This document shows positions 1 to 11,199 of a stretch of DNA of 64,000 nucleotides, piece by piece (within the stretch, counting starts at the first letter, position 1; the number at the start of each line of letters is the position of its first letter). This DNA is from Margaritifera margaritifera. Lineage: Eukaryota; Mollusca; Bivalvia; Unionida; Margaritiferidae. The stretch covers positions 489,547 through 553,546 of the forward strand of contig JAQPZY010000833.1 in the NCBI GenBank assembly GCA_029931535.1, given 5' to 3'. The notes below the pieces were generated by a model. The model saw only the letters and a list, made by a program, of their open reading frames with translations. It was not told the origin of the DNA and searched no databases. Position numbers and translations under genes: made by a program.

Positions 1-1
1 C

Positions 2-133
2 TTAAATAGTATAAAATTGGTCGAAAGTGGCGAAGTTTTTGAAATGTCCAATAGACTTGAAGTAGAAGACGATGACATTGTACAGGAAACGAGGTTTATT
101 CAAGATACTATTACTGGTTTATCTGATGAGTAA
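2..133 (+). CDS. 3' end of a host gene, C-terminal 43 residues (left-truncated by window)
   Basis: The frame beginning at base 2 is open from the window edge to TAA at 131-133. It encodes 43 residues with an acidic stretch (EVEDDDIVQ) and ends in TGLSDE. Composition is hydrophilic and non-repetitive, unlike the stop-rich AT DNA that follows. An AATAAA hexamer lies at 147-152, very close behind the stop. I do not recognise the protein. It is probably the last exon of a gene extending leftwards, but it could be an open frame by chance or an element-encoded tail. No splice acceptor can be judged because the upstream sequence is missing. Confidence 0.45.
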   Translation, partial: LNSIKLVESGEVFEMSNRLEVEDDDIVQETRFIQDTITGLSDE

Positions 134-2190
134 TGTGAAACTCCTCAATAAACTCCATACCCAAAGACGCTGATGCATAATCTTGTGTTCTTCAGGACTA
201 TTATCAATCAAGTATTTATCTATTCTATGTATATATATACAATCATGATGATGAGGAGTAATACAAGTATCATATAATATTCAAAATTATTTTAGATCTA
301 TTTTGCTATTATTTGAATTAAAAGCTTGCTCATCGGGTAATGGCATTGAACATATACAATAGTATACTGATTTTACTAACTCCTGTATACTTGGATCGAT
401 TAAATGCTAATATGATATTCCACATCCAGCTGTTGTCATTCCATTGCAAGTCCAGTTTAATAGATTGTGTCCAAATTGTATACTACACTATGCTCTGTAT
501 GTATTTATGATCCATAATTATCAAAAAAATGTAATTATAAAAATTGTTTAATGGCTTGTACGTATATAATTGTCTTGTGTGTGGTATATTTGTATCTTTT
601 TAAATATTTGTGTTATGTTTTTATTAACAAGAGTTAAAGTGAGTTGTTGGACAAGGATAAGGTGCTGTACGTGTTTGTGTTTAAATCTTAAGCCATTATT
701 TACTTTGTTTACTTAACTGTTGCAAATTTTTACAAAAACCAAGGAAGCGACATGTCAAACATTAGTAATAGACATCGGGGTTCCTAATTACAAAGAGGAG
801 TTAATTGAGATCATATTATTGCCATGCATCATTGGTTGAATCGAAGGTTCAATAAATTTGAATGTCAGCATAATATGGTAGAACAAATATTCCCTTGTGT
901 TTGGGAACACTATTTTTATTACTACTACTGTGCAAGAAGACTCTGGGACCACTTAACCAAATTTAACTTACTTCGATCATTTTTGCGTGGGATTCGCCCA
1001 AATATAATCATTAAATGAAATAAAATATCACACATATAAACTATAATTACCGCACTATCACACATATATTACTTGCTATGCCAGCCTGCTTGTAAAATTT
1101 AAATTATTACGATCTTTATTTGCACATTAAATGAACATAATCACTCTAAAGAATTATCTACTATAGATGTTACAAACAGAGATACGGCACAATAGAAAGT
1201 AAAATCTTCACGATATATCTGGATGCGTGCCAGGTGTCACAAATTCCCTCAGAAAATAAATAAATGAGGCGGTATTAAAACACATATTTATTTGTAAGCT
1301 ACTTACGGAACATACATTGACGCATCAGCAAAACTCGGATTGCTGTGTGATCCAGTTATAGAGAGTGTGATTTTTTTACGACTGTATTTTCTAACAGGTT
1401 TCGCCTACATACAATAAACGCAACACAATAATCAGACGACACAGATTACTATATACACGTTCTTACCATACGCGTTCTACTAATAACAATTTCAGTTTTT
1501 AAGGTGCAGAGGTGTTACAACAGACGATCAATAACGACACCTCTTTTATCAGTAAGGTAATTCGAGTTAGTTCCCTTTGTTACATAACAGCTGCTTATAG
1601 CATTAATGCAATCTATTCAGATGTACCTGCGCCATCAAAATGAGCTGCATCACAGTAAAGGTTTATATATAAATCGATAATGTATGCATAAGCAACTGTG
1701 AGAATGTATGAAGATATCGTGAGGTGGCCACCTTGTTATGATTACTGGGCCCGGATTCGTTAGAATCTGCAAGCAGTTAGGGGCTTCGGTATAACTTAAG
1801 TTGTAGGCACGGCTTCAGTGGTCACAGGGAGTTAAAAAGGTTTCGAGTGAGTCTGCCAAAACACATGTTGAAACAGATGACTGGGTTGCGAATATGGTGG
1901 TTGCGATTGATGGGGAATCAAAGTATGGCACCCAGTCGCTTGGCTGGGATTTCGCTAACATTTCCAACAAATGTTAAATATATTGTTTCTTTACATATCT
2001 AAAACAATAGAAGAGAAAAATATTGAATTTTATTTTCACATACTCATATTTAAACAAATTAGTAGTAAATTATATATTCAGATATTGTTATTTAAATAAA
2101 CCAGTGATAAAGACTTCTAGAACAGATCAACCTTATTCAAAGCAAGTCTGAAAATAATTACCGGTTCCATCAATAGGTCTTTCAACTAGA
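134..2190. other. AT-rich flank, no gene seen
   Basis: Apart from the AATAAA at 147-152 I see no supported gene. Open frames such as 824-1018 have low-complexity residue content and no recognisable motif. 1700-1970 is somewhat richer in G+C but is stop-broken in all frames I read. It may be an unrecognised dispersed repeat. Confidence 0.5.
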
Positions 2191-5100
2191 AAAAGATAAA
2201 GACGTATGAATCATCAAAATCTAAACCAAATCATAACGAGAAGACTTAGAGATTCATTTAAAATACATTTAAATCAGTGTATATTTTATGGCCCTGATAA
2301 TCAATATGTATATGAATTCTCCAGTGACATCAAACAGTATTAAAAGAAAGTCATAATTCGAAACATTTGACAATTTGGTTGTATGAAAGTACGACTAGAA
2401 TTAACAATCAGACTTATGAAACGGCCTGCTCAAGATCTAAAAAAAATGAAGACAAGGAATTTTACCATAAAACAAGATAAATTAACATAATAAACGGAGG
2501 TGAAATGTATAATGTCATTATACCTTTATTTTACAATTTACATATCAACCTTGGACCGGAAATAAGCGAAAATACAGATGTTTGAAGGATTGATTATTGG
2601 GCTTTACACGTAGATAAATTTCAGAGGAAACTCGTATATAGATTTGCCTGAATGGGTAAACAACAAACAAGCTTGTATAAACGTACAAAGTAAAGACAGT
2701 AGATGTTTCTTTGATGCTGTGGAATCATTAATAAATAACCAAATGATTATGTAGATAAACCATCATTACATAATTCAGTTAGATACATGCATTGATTTGA
2801 CACGTGTTCAGTAAAAATGAAAGATATTGAACTATGTGAATGAACTACTTGTATGAACTACTGGAAGGGGCATACTGCAGTATTTTAGAGATACTACATC
2901 GTCACCGGTGTCGAGGTCTGCAGTAGGCAGACCAATCCTCTTAGAAAAACACAAATTGAGAGAATAATACATACCAGTTGTATTTAGAAATGGTGGTTTG
3001 AATGACAAAAAGATGGACTATACCATTACGTTGCAATAAAAAATTAGCAGAAGTAGTGTCATCACCAATAAATAGATTAAGGAACAGAAATATATTTGAG
3101 AAAAGTGCTTGATTTTTTTTCAAGACACCATAAAAGCTATCAAAAAAGAAAAAAAAAACAATGGTATAGTGTAGACAACTCGATAGATGTAATGCCTGAA
3201 AAAGATCGGTTGTAAATTTTAAAACTTATCAGTATCAATCAAAAGTTCTATATGTTGTTTATTGTGATTTTTTAAAGTATAAATAGCACCATACAATTCT
3301 AATAGTGCTATGCAAACAATCAAATACATCTTGGACAATGCACGTATCTAAACATATTCCATGAGAGTTTTGTTTGTACTTACAACCAATTCATAAATGT
3401 TAGAGATCAATTGATTACAGAGATACTGATCACATTCAGGTGCTTTGCAAATGCACGAGAAAGATCGAAAAAATAGTTTACGACGAATTGAGGCTTAAAA
3501 ATGTAAAACCTATGGTGTTCACAGAAGACGATGAAAACATTTAACAAAGCAAATATATTTCATATCTTAAAAAAATAATGACAAAATTAGAGAATGACCA
3601 GTCACTGGTAAATACAAATGGTCTCTACAGAACGAACGCACTTTGAATTTCGGATACTCATAATATATACCTATATTCACTCATAACTTGTTCAGTTATG
3701 ACAGACACCTGTTGTCATCGAGACTCTTATACAAATGATAGAGATCGAGAGGGAAAATCTATTCCGAATAACGACGAAAAATATATTTCATTATATAAGG
3801 ATTTAATAGTTGATAGGCCCATTAAGGGTTCAAGGAAATAACTGTGGGAAAAAAACCGATTAGATTTGTAGATATCTTTAGGTGCAAGTTCCAATCTCCA
3901 GAACAGCTGGCTAAGAATTCAAACAAGCTCGCTGACACTTTGAAAGACTGATCCATAGAGATCCAAATATTTAAGGAAAGATTTCTACCTTTGGAATATT
4001 TTGATAGTTTTTAAAGGTTTAATGGAAGAGCTATACAGCCCAAGGAACTATTTTGCTCATCACATAAAGATCAAACATATCAAATGACGATTGCTATGAT
4101 GAGATGTCACACTTCAACCTTAAAACATTAGGAGATCTACAAAACTATCACGTGAGAAATGATATTTTAATGTTGCCTGACATTTTTTAACAATTTTGGA
4201 ATGTCTGTTTGGCAAAGTATAAGTTAGACATTACGACCTACTATAGTGCACTAGGACTAGGTCATGATGGTAGTTTGAAAATGTCAGGTGTGAAATTTGA
4301 ACTTTTGACAGATGACAGATTATGACATGTCTTTTAATGATTGGAAGTGGAATTCCTGGCGGAAATATTATGATACCGCATATACATCTTAAAGCCAACC
4401 ACGAATTTTATGTAGACGAAGGTGACAAGATAAAATGTGACGGAGAGGTCGATAAGATCAATACAAAATTCTATAGCATGTGCTTAGATTTCAACAATCT
4501 TTGTGGGTGGGTGATGAGTTAATGTATGCCTGTAAATAACTTTAGAATGGCAAATGATGAACAACTTAGATGGACAGAAGAGAATCTGTTTGAAATGCAT
4601 GATAATAGTGGTACTGGTAGCATATTAGAACAGTCATGGAGATTCTATTACATCTCCATGATAAATTTAAGGACTACCATCGAGCACTGGAAAAACTTGT
4701 ATCAGACAAAAATGATTTATCTCTCTTGCAAAATAAATCAATTGATGATTATGGGGTTACAAAACCAATTGTACCAAAACTATTACATACATTGAAACAC
4801 AAAAACAAGTATGTGATACATTAAAAAACCATGCTTTACATGCAGTTAGTACTAGAACTGAAAAAGAGATACACGGATCTGACTTATTTGAACAACAACC
4901 TTAGCTGAAATCCTACATCAAAGTAAATACAAGTTTTAAAGAAAAAAATTATAATGAATTCCGGAAAGACTTTCTCAAATGAATGAATAATACTGTATTC
5001 GGAGAAAAAAACTGAGACTTTAAGGACAAGAACAATAGTAAAAATATGTAACGATGAAAACAAAGTTTTCCAAAACTAAATCATTTGGCAGGAGAACACT

Positions 5101-5690
5101 TATTGACGATAAATTGTTGCTAGTCAGTCTGGAGGAAAAAAACAACAAGAAAATTAAGCTAAGTAAACCGATATTTTGTTTTACTGTGTTAGAGCTATCC
5201 AACTGGTTGATATACTAATTCTGGTACAAATAGTAAATAAAAATAATAATAAAAAAACAAAAACCAAACACGTGATATAATGAGACTACACATGATTATT
5301 CAAAGGAGAACTTTCTTGGTATACCACAAATTAATAAAAAGATTCCCGGCGTATTCAAGGGCAAGGGTGTATTAACCGGAACACGAGTTACAGAGTAGTA
5401 TTGATGAAAATCAAAACTCTATTCAATCAGACGAATACAGTTTACAAAAGAATGAAGAAATGTGCGATTAAAAAGAATGTGAAATTCGAGATGTACCAAG
5501 ATTGTTCATTTCTTCACATATATAATTGTCAAGAGAATAATTTGCTAAGATCGTTCAATGACGAGATGAATGACACCATATTGAACAAAGTTATATCGAG
5601 TTTTATGACGACAAGCATTTTTTTGTTGACAATTATGGACACATTAGTTTACCGCTGCACTGGGGGTGCACCTGGCCTCCAGCGATGAAG
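2190..5690 (+). pseudogene. Polinton/Maverick protein-primed family B DNA polymerase, heavily decayed
   Basis: The family replicates Polinton DNA by protein priming, with a 3'-5' exonuclease and a palm polymerase. Colinear fragments are readable in shifting frames. An N-terminal block SYIDLPEWVNNKQACINV lies at 2632-2690. An exonuclease-like VVYCDF is near 3255. MVFTEDDENI is near 3520. A VTGKYKW block starts at 3601, followed by PIFTHNLFSYDRHLL. IPNNDEKYISLYKDLIVD starts at 3757. IRFVDIFR is near 3865. KYKLDITTYYSALGLGHD is near 4215. GIPGGNIMIPHIHLKANHEF is at 4349-4410. Palm motif A appears as CLDFNNLCGWVMS at 4483-4521. KNKYVIH is near 4805. Motif B appears as MNNTVFGE near 4984. A KLSKPIFCFTVLELSNWL block ends near 5205. 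IPGVFKGKG is near 5344. The C-terminal part is the open frame 5401-5688, with QDCSF and later a DDK segment. At least ten stops or frameshifts separate the blocks. Motif C (DTDS), expected between about 5210 and 5340, is not visible, so this stretch looks deleted. The family call is firm; the start is uncertain. Confidence 0.88.
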
Positions 5691-6269
5691 GCAATGTGTA
5701 CTTATGGTACCAGTACATTGTATTGAAAAGTAAACTCAAGTCTCATTTAAATGTGTCCCTTTTGTTCTGTTTTAACGCACCTACAATTTATCATTTTGCT
5801 TCGCCCGGAATACATTGATTCCGTTGTTTTCTTGTCCTTGGTATGAAATGCGACAAAATATTTTCTCTAAAAGCTTTGATTACAGAGTTGTACTTTTTGC
5901 ACGGATATTTCAAAATGTCTACAACTAAAAGCTAATCTAGCTAGGTTAGTTGCGTCCTTGTTTACGTCGTCAAGAATAACATTCTCATCAGTTAGAAAGA
6001 AAGTATTTCTAACTTGATAGATATTAACCAGTAACTCTAGCCACTTGTCTAATTATCCTCAGGATCTAGAATCGGTAATAGAATCGTATCACGTGGCGGA
6101 ATTAGTGGAGAAGGGGGGTTAGTAGGAGTTAACTCTATGTTACTTTCAGTTGGATCAGTTTCAATATTATCAGCCAAACGATAAAAGACTCAAATAGGTT
6201 GATTCCGATAGACCCGCTTGTTTTTTTCTTGTTCATTCAATCCTTTCTCAATCTTACTTTGAAAGTCTT
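5691..6269. other. Convergence zone between the two Polinton gene sets
   Basis: This stretch separates the + strand polymerase from the - strand gene series. I see no supported frame on either strand. An internal Polinton position would explain the lack of host features. No inverted repeat or terminator-like signal stands out. Confidence 0.4.
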
Positions 6270-6520
6270 CTAATTTGGAATCATACTATTATATACATGA
6301 TTTAATGTAACATAATCATCATTTACGATTTTCTTGAGATTGCTGAGACCGGATTTACTTACATTATTTTCATTAGTTCTTTCATTATTTGCATTGTACA
6401 AGTCACTAATTTTTGTTTGATTATCACTGATTGGTGCCGAGATAGCTTGATTGTTTGCTTGACGCTGTCTATCTCTATAAAACAAATCATTGTGTTTGAC
6501 TTCAAATTCTTTTAATTTTC
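6270..6520 (-). pseudogene. Unrecognised Polinton-associated hydrophilic protein relic
   Basis: An open frame of 71 codons (6485-6270) can be extended upstream, across a one-base shift, to about 6520 through KEFEVKHNDLFYRDRQRQ. The residues are rich in N, Q, S and K with no membrane span, which suggests an extended or coiled-coil protein. It is the most distal of a series of - strand frames downstream of the integrase. Position in a Polinton suggests a virion or accessory protein, but no family motif is visible. Confidence 0.4.
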
Positions 6521-6572
6521 ATGATACAGAGTATAATTTTAAGCATCTCCTTTATTTTTAGTTTGTTGTTGC

Positions 6573-6842
6573 CTAGTTACAGGTGGGAGAGCAAGATCTA
6601 AGCTTTGTCAAGCCTTCTTCAACTGCACCTTCAGCACCTTTCTTGACTTTTTTAATAACATAGACCTTAATCGTGTCCGCAAGAGAGCAACCAGAAGCAT
6701 CTAAACCACCACCAGCTGCATATATTACTAAAATGACAGCTATATTGAGGACAAAGATCTTAGCGTGTAGAGTTTGAACTATATCATCACTAGCGGCACC
6801 ACCTATGGCTTCATCAGTTTCAATGGTTAAATCTCCAAACAT
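6573..6842 (-). CDS. Small one-span membrane protein in the Polinton, unrecognised
   Basis: The 89-codon frame begins MFGDLTIETDEAIGG. It contains one strongly hydrophobic stretch (FVLNIAVILVIYAAGGG, about residues 32-48), then a basic helix-like tail (VIKKVKKGAEGAVEEGL) and ends CSPTCN. Intact over its whole length, it is better preserved than the polymerase. Composition is clearly protein-like, with alternating G/A and K. It sits between two other - strand frames of the element, which suggests a small structural or membrane-active product. I do not recognise the family. Confidence 0.5.
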   Translation of the reverse strand: MFGDLTIETDEAIGGAASDDIVQTLHAKIFVLNIAVILVIYAAGGGLDASGCSLADTIKVYVIKKVKKGAEGAVEEGLTKLRSCSPTCN

Positions 6843-6885
6843 GATTTCCCATTAGCTTTTGCCTGAATTAAGAGCTACAGTGACT

Positions 6886-7131
6886 TCAGGTGTGATTCAA
6901 AGTTCTTTCATATTCAGATTTTAATTTGTCATCTCCAAAGTCTGTGCTCTTGTAATCCATTCTAGTTAAAGTATTTGAAATATCAATAGAGGTTGATTGA
7001 ATTCTTGCGTTTCGATTTGCGTGCTTACCACCATGGTTCGTTGGTAATACTTGATAGTTTTGCACAGTTGTTTGTAATGTTTTATGTCGTTTATCAGCTT
7101 CAAAAAGCTGATTGTGCAGTTGTTGTATCAT
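6886..7131 (-). CDS. Small hydrophilic Polinton-associated protein, unrecognised
   Basis: An 81-codon frame begins MIQQLHNQLFEADKRHKTLQ, a heptad-like amphipathic N-terminus consistent with a coiled coil. A Q/N/T-rich middle follows, and the end is LKSEYERTLNHT. After its stop, protein-like sequence continues with further stops towards the next frame at 6842, so the original gene may have been longer. It lies 24 bases downstream of the 7156-7521 frame in the same direction. Function cannot be assigned; a virion accessory role is inferred only from position. Confidence 0.42.
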   Translation of the reverse strand: MIQQLHNQLFEADKRHKTLQTTVQNYQVLPTNHGGKHANRNARIQSTSIDISNTLTRMDYKSTDFGDDKLKSEYERTLNHT

Positions 7132-7155
7132 GTTTGGTATTTAATTTCATTAAGT

Positions 7156-7600
7156 TCAATTCAACTCACTAGATACGACAAAACATGTTAAAGTATTAGC
7201 ATCTTGAAATGTCTTTCCCAAGAGAATGTAAAATGCTGTTGTATCAGATGTACCCGTAAAATTATCTTGATACAAAATAAAGGGTCCTGGAACAAGTGTG
7301 AAATCATATGTACCATCAGGAGCTTGAGCTATAAGAAGGCGGGAACCGAAGTGAAGCTGTAATACTGTAATATCAGTAGCGTAAACTTCAGGATCAGTAC
7401 CCAATGGAAATTGATCGAAACGGAGAGTCGAAACAGTAGTATTGTTGAATCGATTAGCTCCGTCAGAAAAGTTTGCTACAATTAGAGCAAATGTATACAC
7501 AAATTCAGCAGTTTGACTCATATAGAAAACCTGTGTATTGCCTGACTCATACTATTCATCAGCAATCCAAGGATGATCGAGAGCAGGTCTCTTTAGTAAA
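7156..7600 (-). pseudogene. Beta-rich unrecognised Polinton-associated protein (possible capsid-type)
   Basis: The open frame 7521-7156 gives 121 residues with short alternating hydrophobic strands (VYTFALIVANFSD, DITVLQLHFGSRLLIA, YDFTLVPGPFILYQDN, TAFYILLGKTF). This pattern is typical of an all-beta fold. Codons upstream continue in the same frame through one stop with PALDHPWIADE and YESGNTQVFY, so the true start lies further upstream, at least near 7600. Polintons usually encode jelly-roll major and minor capsid proteins. The beta-rich character and position make a capsid or penton-type protein reasonable, but no signature motif is seen. The stop near 7550 marks it as broken. Confidence 0.42.
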
Positions 7601-8585
7601 CCAAGCACCAAAATCGTCAATTACTTATGGTACAGATTTGTAAGCATCGGGAAAAATGTACGGCATTTATTATCTTGAAGCTTTGTCGGGTTTCGCAGGT
7701 GTTCCTGATGATGTATTGAAGGCAGATATGTTGTAGTCGGATTTGTCCCTCAAGTCGCTTTTAATCGTCTTCACCAGGAAGTTGCATGTATTTCTTCTTA
7801 GGAGTAAATACTGATTTCCTCCCAGTTTAGTCCTGTCCTTGAGTTATCTCAGTTTCAGCAGATACTACGTTGTATCTTTTAGCGTCCTCAGCTCAGAGGC
7901 ATAAGCCGGTGTTTCAAAGAGCTCCACGTGGCAGATGAACCATGTCTTAAGAACTTGAATCTTGTCAGTGTGAGTGTTCTTGCCTTTTTAAAGTTATATA
8001 TATTCTTTGCATGACCTATAGGTTCCCATTGATTGGTTCCTTTCGTTTTATTGTGCCATTGTACTGTAAAAGTCACCACGCTTCAGTAGCATACCTCTTT
8101 ATTTGAAACGTGGATATAATAACAACTCTCTCTCATAGGTTATTGCAAATTGTGTTGTAAGATTGATTACGGAATTTCTGCCGATGAACTTCTCAAACCT
8201 TATCAAAACAGCATTAGCCTATTTAAGTCTGGCATCCATCCCGTTACGTGTATTGAACATACCTCTGGGATATTTACGACATTCCGACTCACGGTTATAA
8301 TAATAATGAACTTCTTCTCCCGTATTCAGTTATTAGTACCTAAACACACCGTTTAAAGTATCCATAGTTGGATATTTGATGACTGTGCAAACTTGATAGT
8401 TCGGGTGTATGTACGGCACACTTTTCATATCCCAAATCTAGATGTACACTTCTTAACAATGTCATATGTTGGTTGGTAGGTCTGTTTTGTTTTATACTAC
8501 AATTCACATACCACATTCTTAAACCTTCTTTACATAGCCATTGATCAGTAAAGTAACGATTATCTGTATCGACCAATATGTCCAA
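7601..8585 (-). pseudogene. Fragmented - strand coding remnants between integrase and capsid-like frame
   Basis: Two short frames are readable. 8585-8340 is 81 codons beginning MDILVDTDNRYFTDQWL. 8079-7888 is 63 codons beginning MVTFTVQWHNKTKGTNQWEP. Between 7880 and 7600 the - strand shows stop-separated coherent peptides such as SDYNISAFNTSSGTPAKPDK and MPYIFPDAYKSVP. All read in the same direction as the integrase, consistent with decayed Polinton genes. None can be identified. A packaging ATPase Walker motif or cysteine protease signature was looked for and not seen. Confidence 0.35.
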
Positions 8586-8789
8586 AATTGTGATTAAGAC
8601 ACTTAGGATTATTGGATTATTTGGATTTTAATTCACGTTACTATAAGTGTCTTTTCAATTGTCACTTTAATTGTCTAGAAGTAAATTGATTCTTGATTTT
8701 TACTTGATTTGTTGGTTTCACTTTTTTCTGTTACATTTTTTTAGACCATAGAGTCCTAACAGTCACCTTCTTTATTTTTCAAAAACTCA

Positions 8790-9810
8790 AAGTGTTCATG
8801 CTCCTTAATAGTGATGTTTATGTATTGCGTTTTCAAAGTCTCTGTATGATATTTGTACCTTTGGTACATGAATGGAATTTGAATGGTATTTGAATGGAAT
8901 AATGTTTTCAGATGGTTCCCATCTGTTAAATGATTCATTATATCCTTTCCATTTCACAAGCACATACTTTGTACAGTTCATTAGTTTGGTCTTCAATGTC
9001 TTTTCAACTTTGTATATGTCATCTTGTTTGTCTTATATAGATAACTCTTGTAACTCTATACCCTCAACATTCATGTCTTCCAGTCTGTAAACAAGGAGAT
9101 TACTTAAAATTACTTTTCTGATTTGAAATATTGCCTTTGTATGGTTAGGAAGAGAGCCCTTTGCAAATATTGCTTTTGTATATCAAAATTCTAACTGTTT
9201 CACCTATTTTGACTCTAGGAGTTCCAAATATAACTATTGTCAGGTAACCAAATATATTGATCCATACTTTTGATATGTTTTCTTCCGTGCTTGTTTTAAC
9301 TGTCTACTGATCTACGATAAATGTTATTGTCTCGCCCATTTAGCTTTGGTAAAACCAAAAAAAAAAAAAACGTTTTTGGTTTAATTTTGAGCGAACTACT
9401 TTCATATTATAGACTTCTGAGTTTTGGTAAACTTCTCAACTACAGATGTTTTTCGTCTGAGTAGGTTGAGAAATAATCGATATTTTCCCTTTTCAGTAAA
9501 TCCTTAACTTTTCTGTTGTTAACTCATTTCCTTCATCAAACTGTATATATTCTGGGTTTCTGCTTTTAAAAACTTCTCTGAGGCGTAGTGTATGTCGTCT
9601 TCCTTTTGTTGTTTTTACATTTTACACCCCAAGAGTATTTTGAGAATGTATCAATCACAGTCAAGATGTGTTTGTATCCGTTTTTTATGTTTCATATACT
9701 TGCATGACATCAATATCTGCCTGCTACTGGTCATCCACGTGAATAAAAATATGACCCTACTACAGATAATAATTAACGCTTGATAATTAGAGTTATCAAT
9801 AAAACCAACA
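8790..9810 (-). pseudogene. Polinton retrovirus-like integrase with C-terminal chromodomain, decayed
   Basis: The - strand shows the rve-type integrase core split over frames. VIFLFTWM precedes the first catalytic Asp in ADIDVMQVYE (D codon 9715-9717). ILTVIDTFSKYSWGVK follows in another frame. The second Asp is in YIQFDEGNEF (about 9535-9537). The catalytic Glu is in TSVVEKFTKT (9435-9437). Spacing is about 60 residues, then about 33, which fits a DDE integrase allowing for indels. A C-terminal RVKIGETVRILIYKS block lies near 9200. It is followed by a clear chromodomain, YVLVKWKGYNESFNRWEP, within the 8996-8805 frame. This domain order is characteristic of Polinton/Maverick integrases. Several frameshifts and an A-run at 9357-9370 break the gene. 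Confidence 0.85.
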
Positions 9811-10389
9811 GGACATCATATACAACGAAAACTTTTATTTTCAGCAATTTGAAACGGTTCTTCAATCCTTTTCAACATGTGAATCATTTCAGAGTTAGGT
9901 CAAATTGTACTATGTATATTTATGATTTAAAAACAGCTACTTTATATTGTGTCACCTTGACTTGTTTTAAACCGAACTTAACTTACCATAAACTCAATAT
10001 CTGCGTTTCCTCTAGAGTGATCTTGGAAAGTTAGTGAGATCTTCGAATTGTCCTGTAAATTTAGCCGTATACAGATTTATATATTTATCCACATCAAATA
10101 CATAATTTACACCTTCTTAACTGTCTTTATCATCTTAATAGCAATGCTGATGCTGCTTATTTCAATGTTATCATTATTGAATGTAATATGTAAATCTGCG
10201 TATTTTCTAAACCTTTGCAGGATGGTTATTTGTTTTTGAAATAGACAAATGAAAATTTGTATTCTCTTGAATGTTATTTTGTAACACAATATGCTTTGAC
10301 CATTCTTATATCCCAGGCAAAACTTGCAAATAAATACACATTATCTATTGAACACCCAGAGTGTTGTGTTGCTCTTTTGTTTAAACTAA

Positions 10390-10391
<2 letters not shown>
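9811..10391. other. AT-rich sequence at outer edge of the Polinton
   Basis: I see no terminal inverted repeat or further integrase N-terminal zinc-finger coding here. Frames at 9780-10239 are low-complexity and stop-rich when compared with any integrase reading. The element boundary cannot be placed. Confidence 0.35.

Positions 10392-10478
<87 letters not shown>
10392..10478. repeat. (TA)n microsatellite
   Basis: An uninterrupted TA tract of about 87 bases. It produces the artificial tyrosine-isoleucine frames on both strands. Confidence 0.97.
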
Positions 10479-10480
<2 letters not shown>

Positions 10481-11000
10481 AAGATGGTAATAATTTCAAT
10501 GTTTTAAGTCTCCGCGCATATCAAGTACATTAAAAATTATCACTGTGATATTATTTACAAATTGTGCTTGAGCTTTGTCCATCGCAATAACGATCGCACT
10601 AATTTAAAATATTTTGATCTCGCGGTGTTCTTGTACCTCTCCACGAGGTGGTAATAATTTAACATTTACAAGTGTCCTCGCACTACATGTTGAGTGTATA
10701 TGAGAGTGCGGTAATTTGAATGTGTTTTTTTCTTTCCCTTAATTGTGCGTGGGCATTGCCCACGGAAAAAAAATTAAACTATTTTTTTTTTTAAAATGTA
10801 AGTGATATCGAAGTTTTTTTGTACCCCTACACGAGATTATAATAATTTTAAATTTACAAGTGGTCTCGATATATTTTCGAAGCAATAAACGATATTGTTA
10901 AATTTTAAAAACTTGCAAGACATCTCGGGTTGTTTTCGTACCCCTATACGAGCTTGTTATAATTTAACATTTACAAGTGGCGAGTAGAAAATGCACGCAT
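10479..11000. repeat. Degenerate repeats with CGTACCCCTACACGAG-like core
   Basis: A diverged motif recurs: a TCG-rich segment, then TTGTACCCCTACACGAG or a variant, then ATAATTT and ACATTTACAAGTG. Cores lie near 10630, 10830 and 10940, with a partial one near 10486. Spacing is irregular (about 190, then 113 bases), so it is an old tandem array or clustered dispersed element. Nothing coding is seen. Confidence 0.6.
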
Positions 11001-11199
11001 GACGAATTTTAAAAATGCGGGGGGTGGGAGCAGTCCGTGTTGGGCAACTTGGGGATGGTGATTGTCCTAATACCTTGATGTTGAAATAATTCGTGTAAAC
11101 TTTTTTATCACACTTTCTTCATAAATTGAAATGTACTTTCAAATAATGTAATTATTAAAATTTGTTTAAAAATGGAAGAAGGGATAAAGGTTAAACGCT

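Noticed and set aside
7888..8079. Second chromodomain in a VQWHNKTKGTNQWEP-containing frame
   Set aside because: It has the QW...WEP phrase only. The rest of the chromodomain pattern is absent, unlike the clear one at 8805-8996.
10257..10490. YIYIYI frames on both strands
   Set aside because: Generated by the (TA)n tract. The same applies near 22.1 and 36.3 kb.
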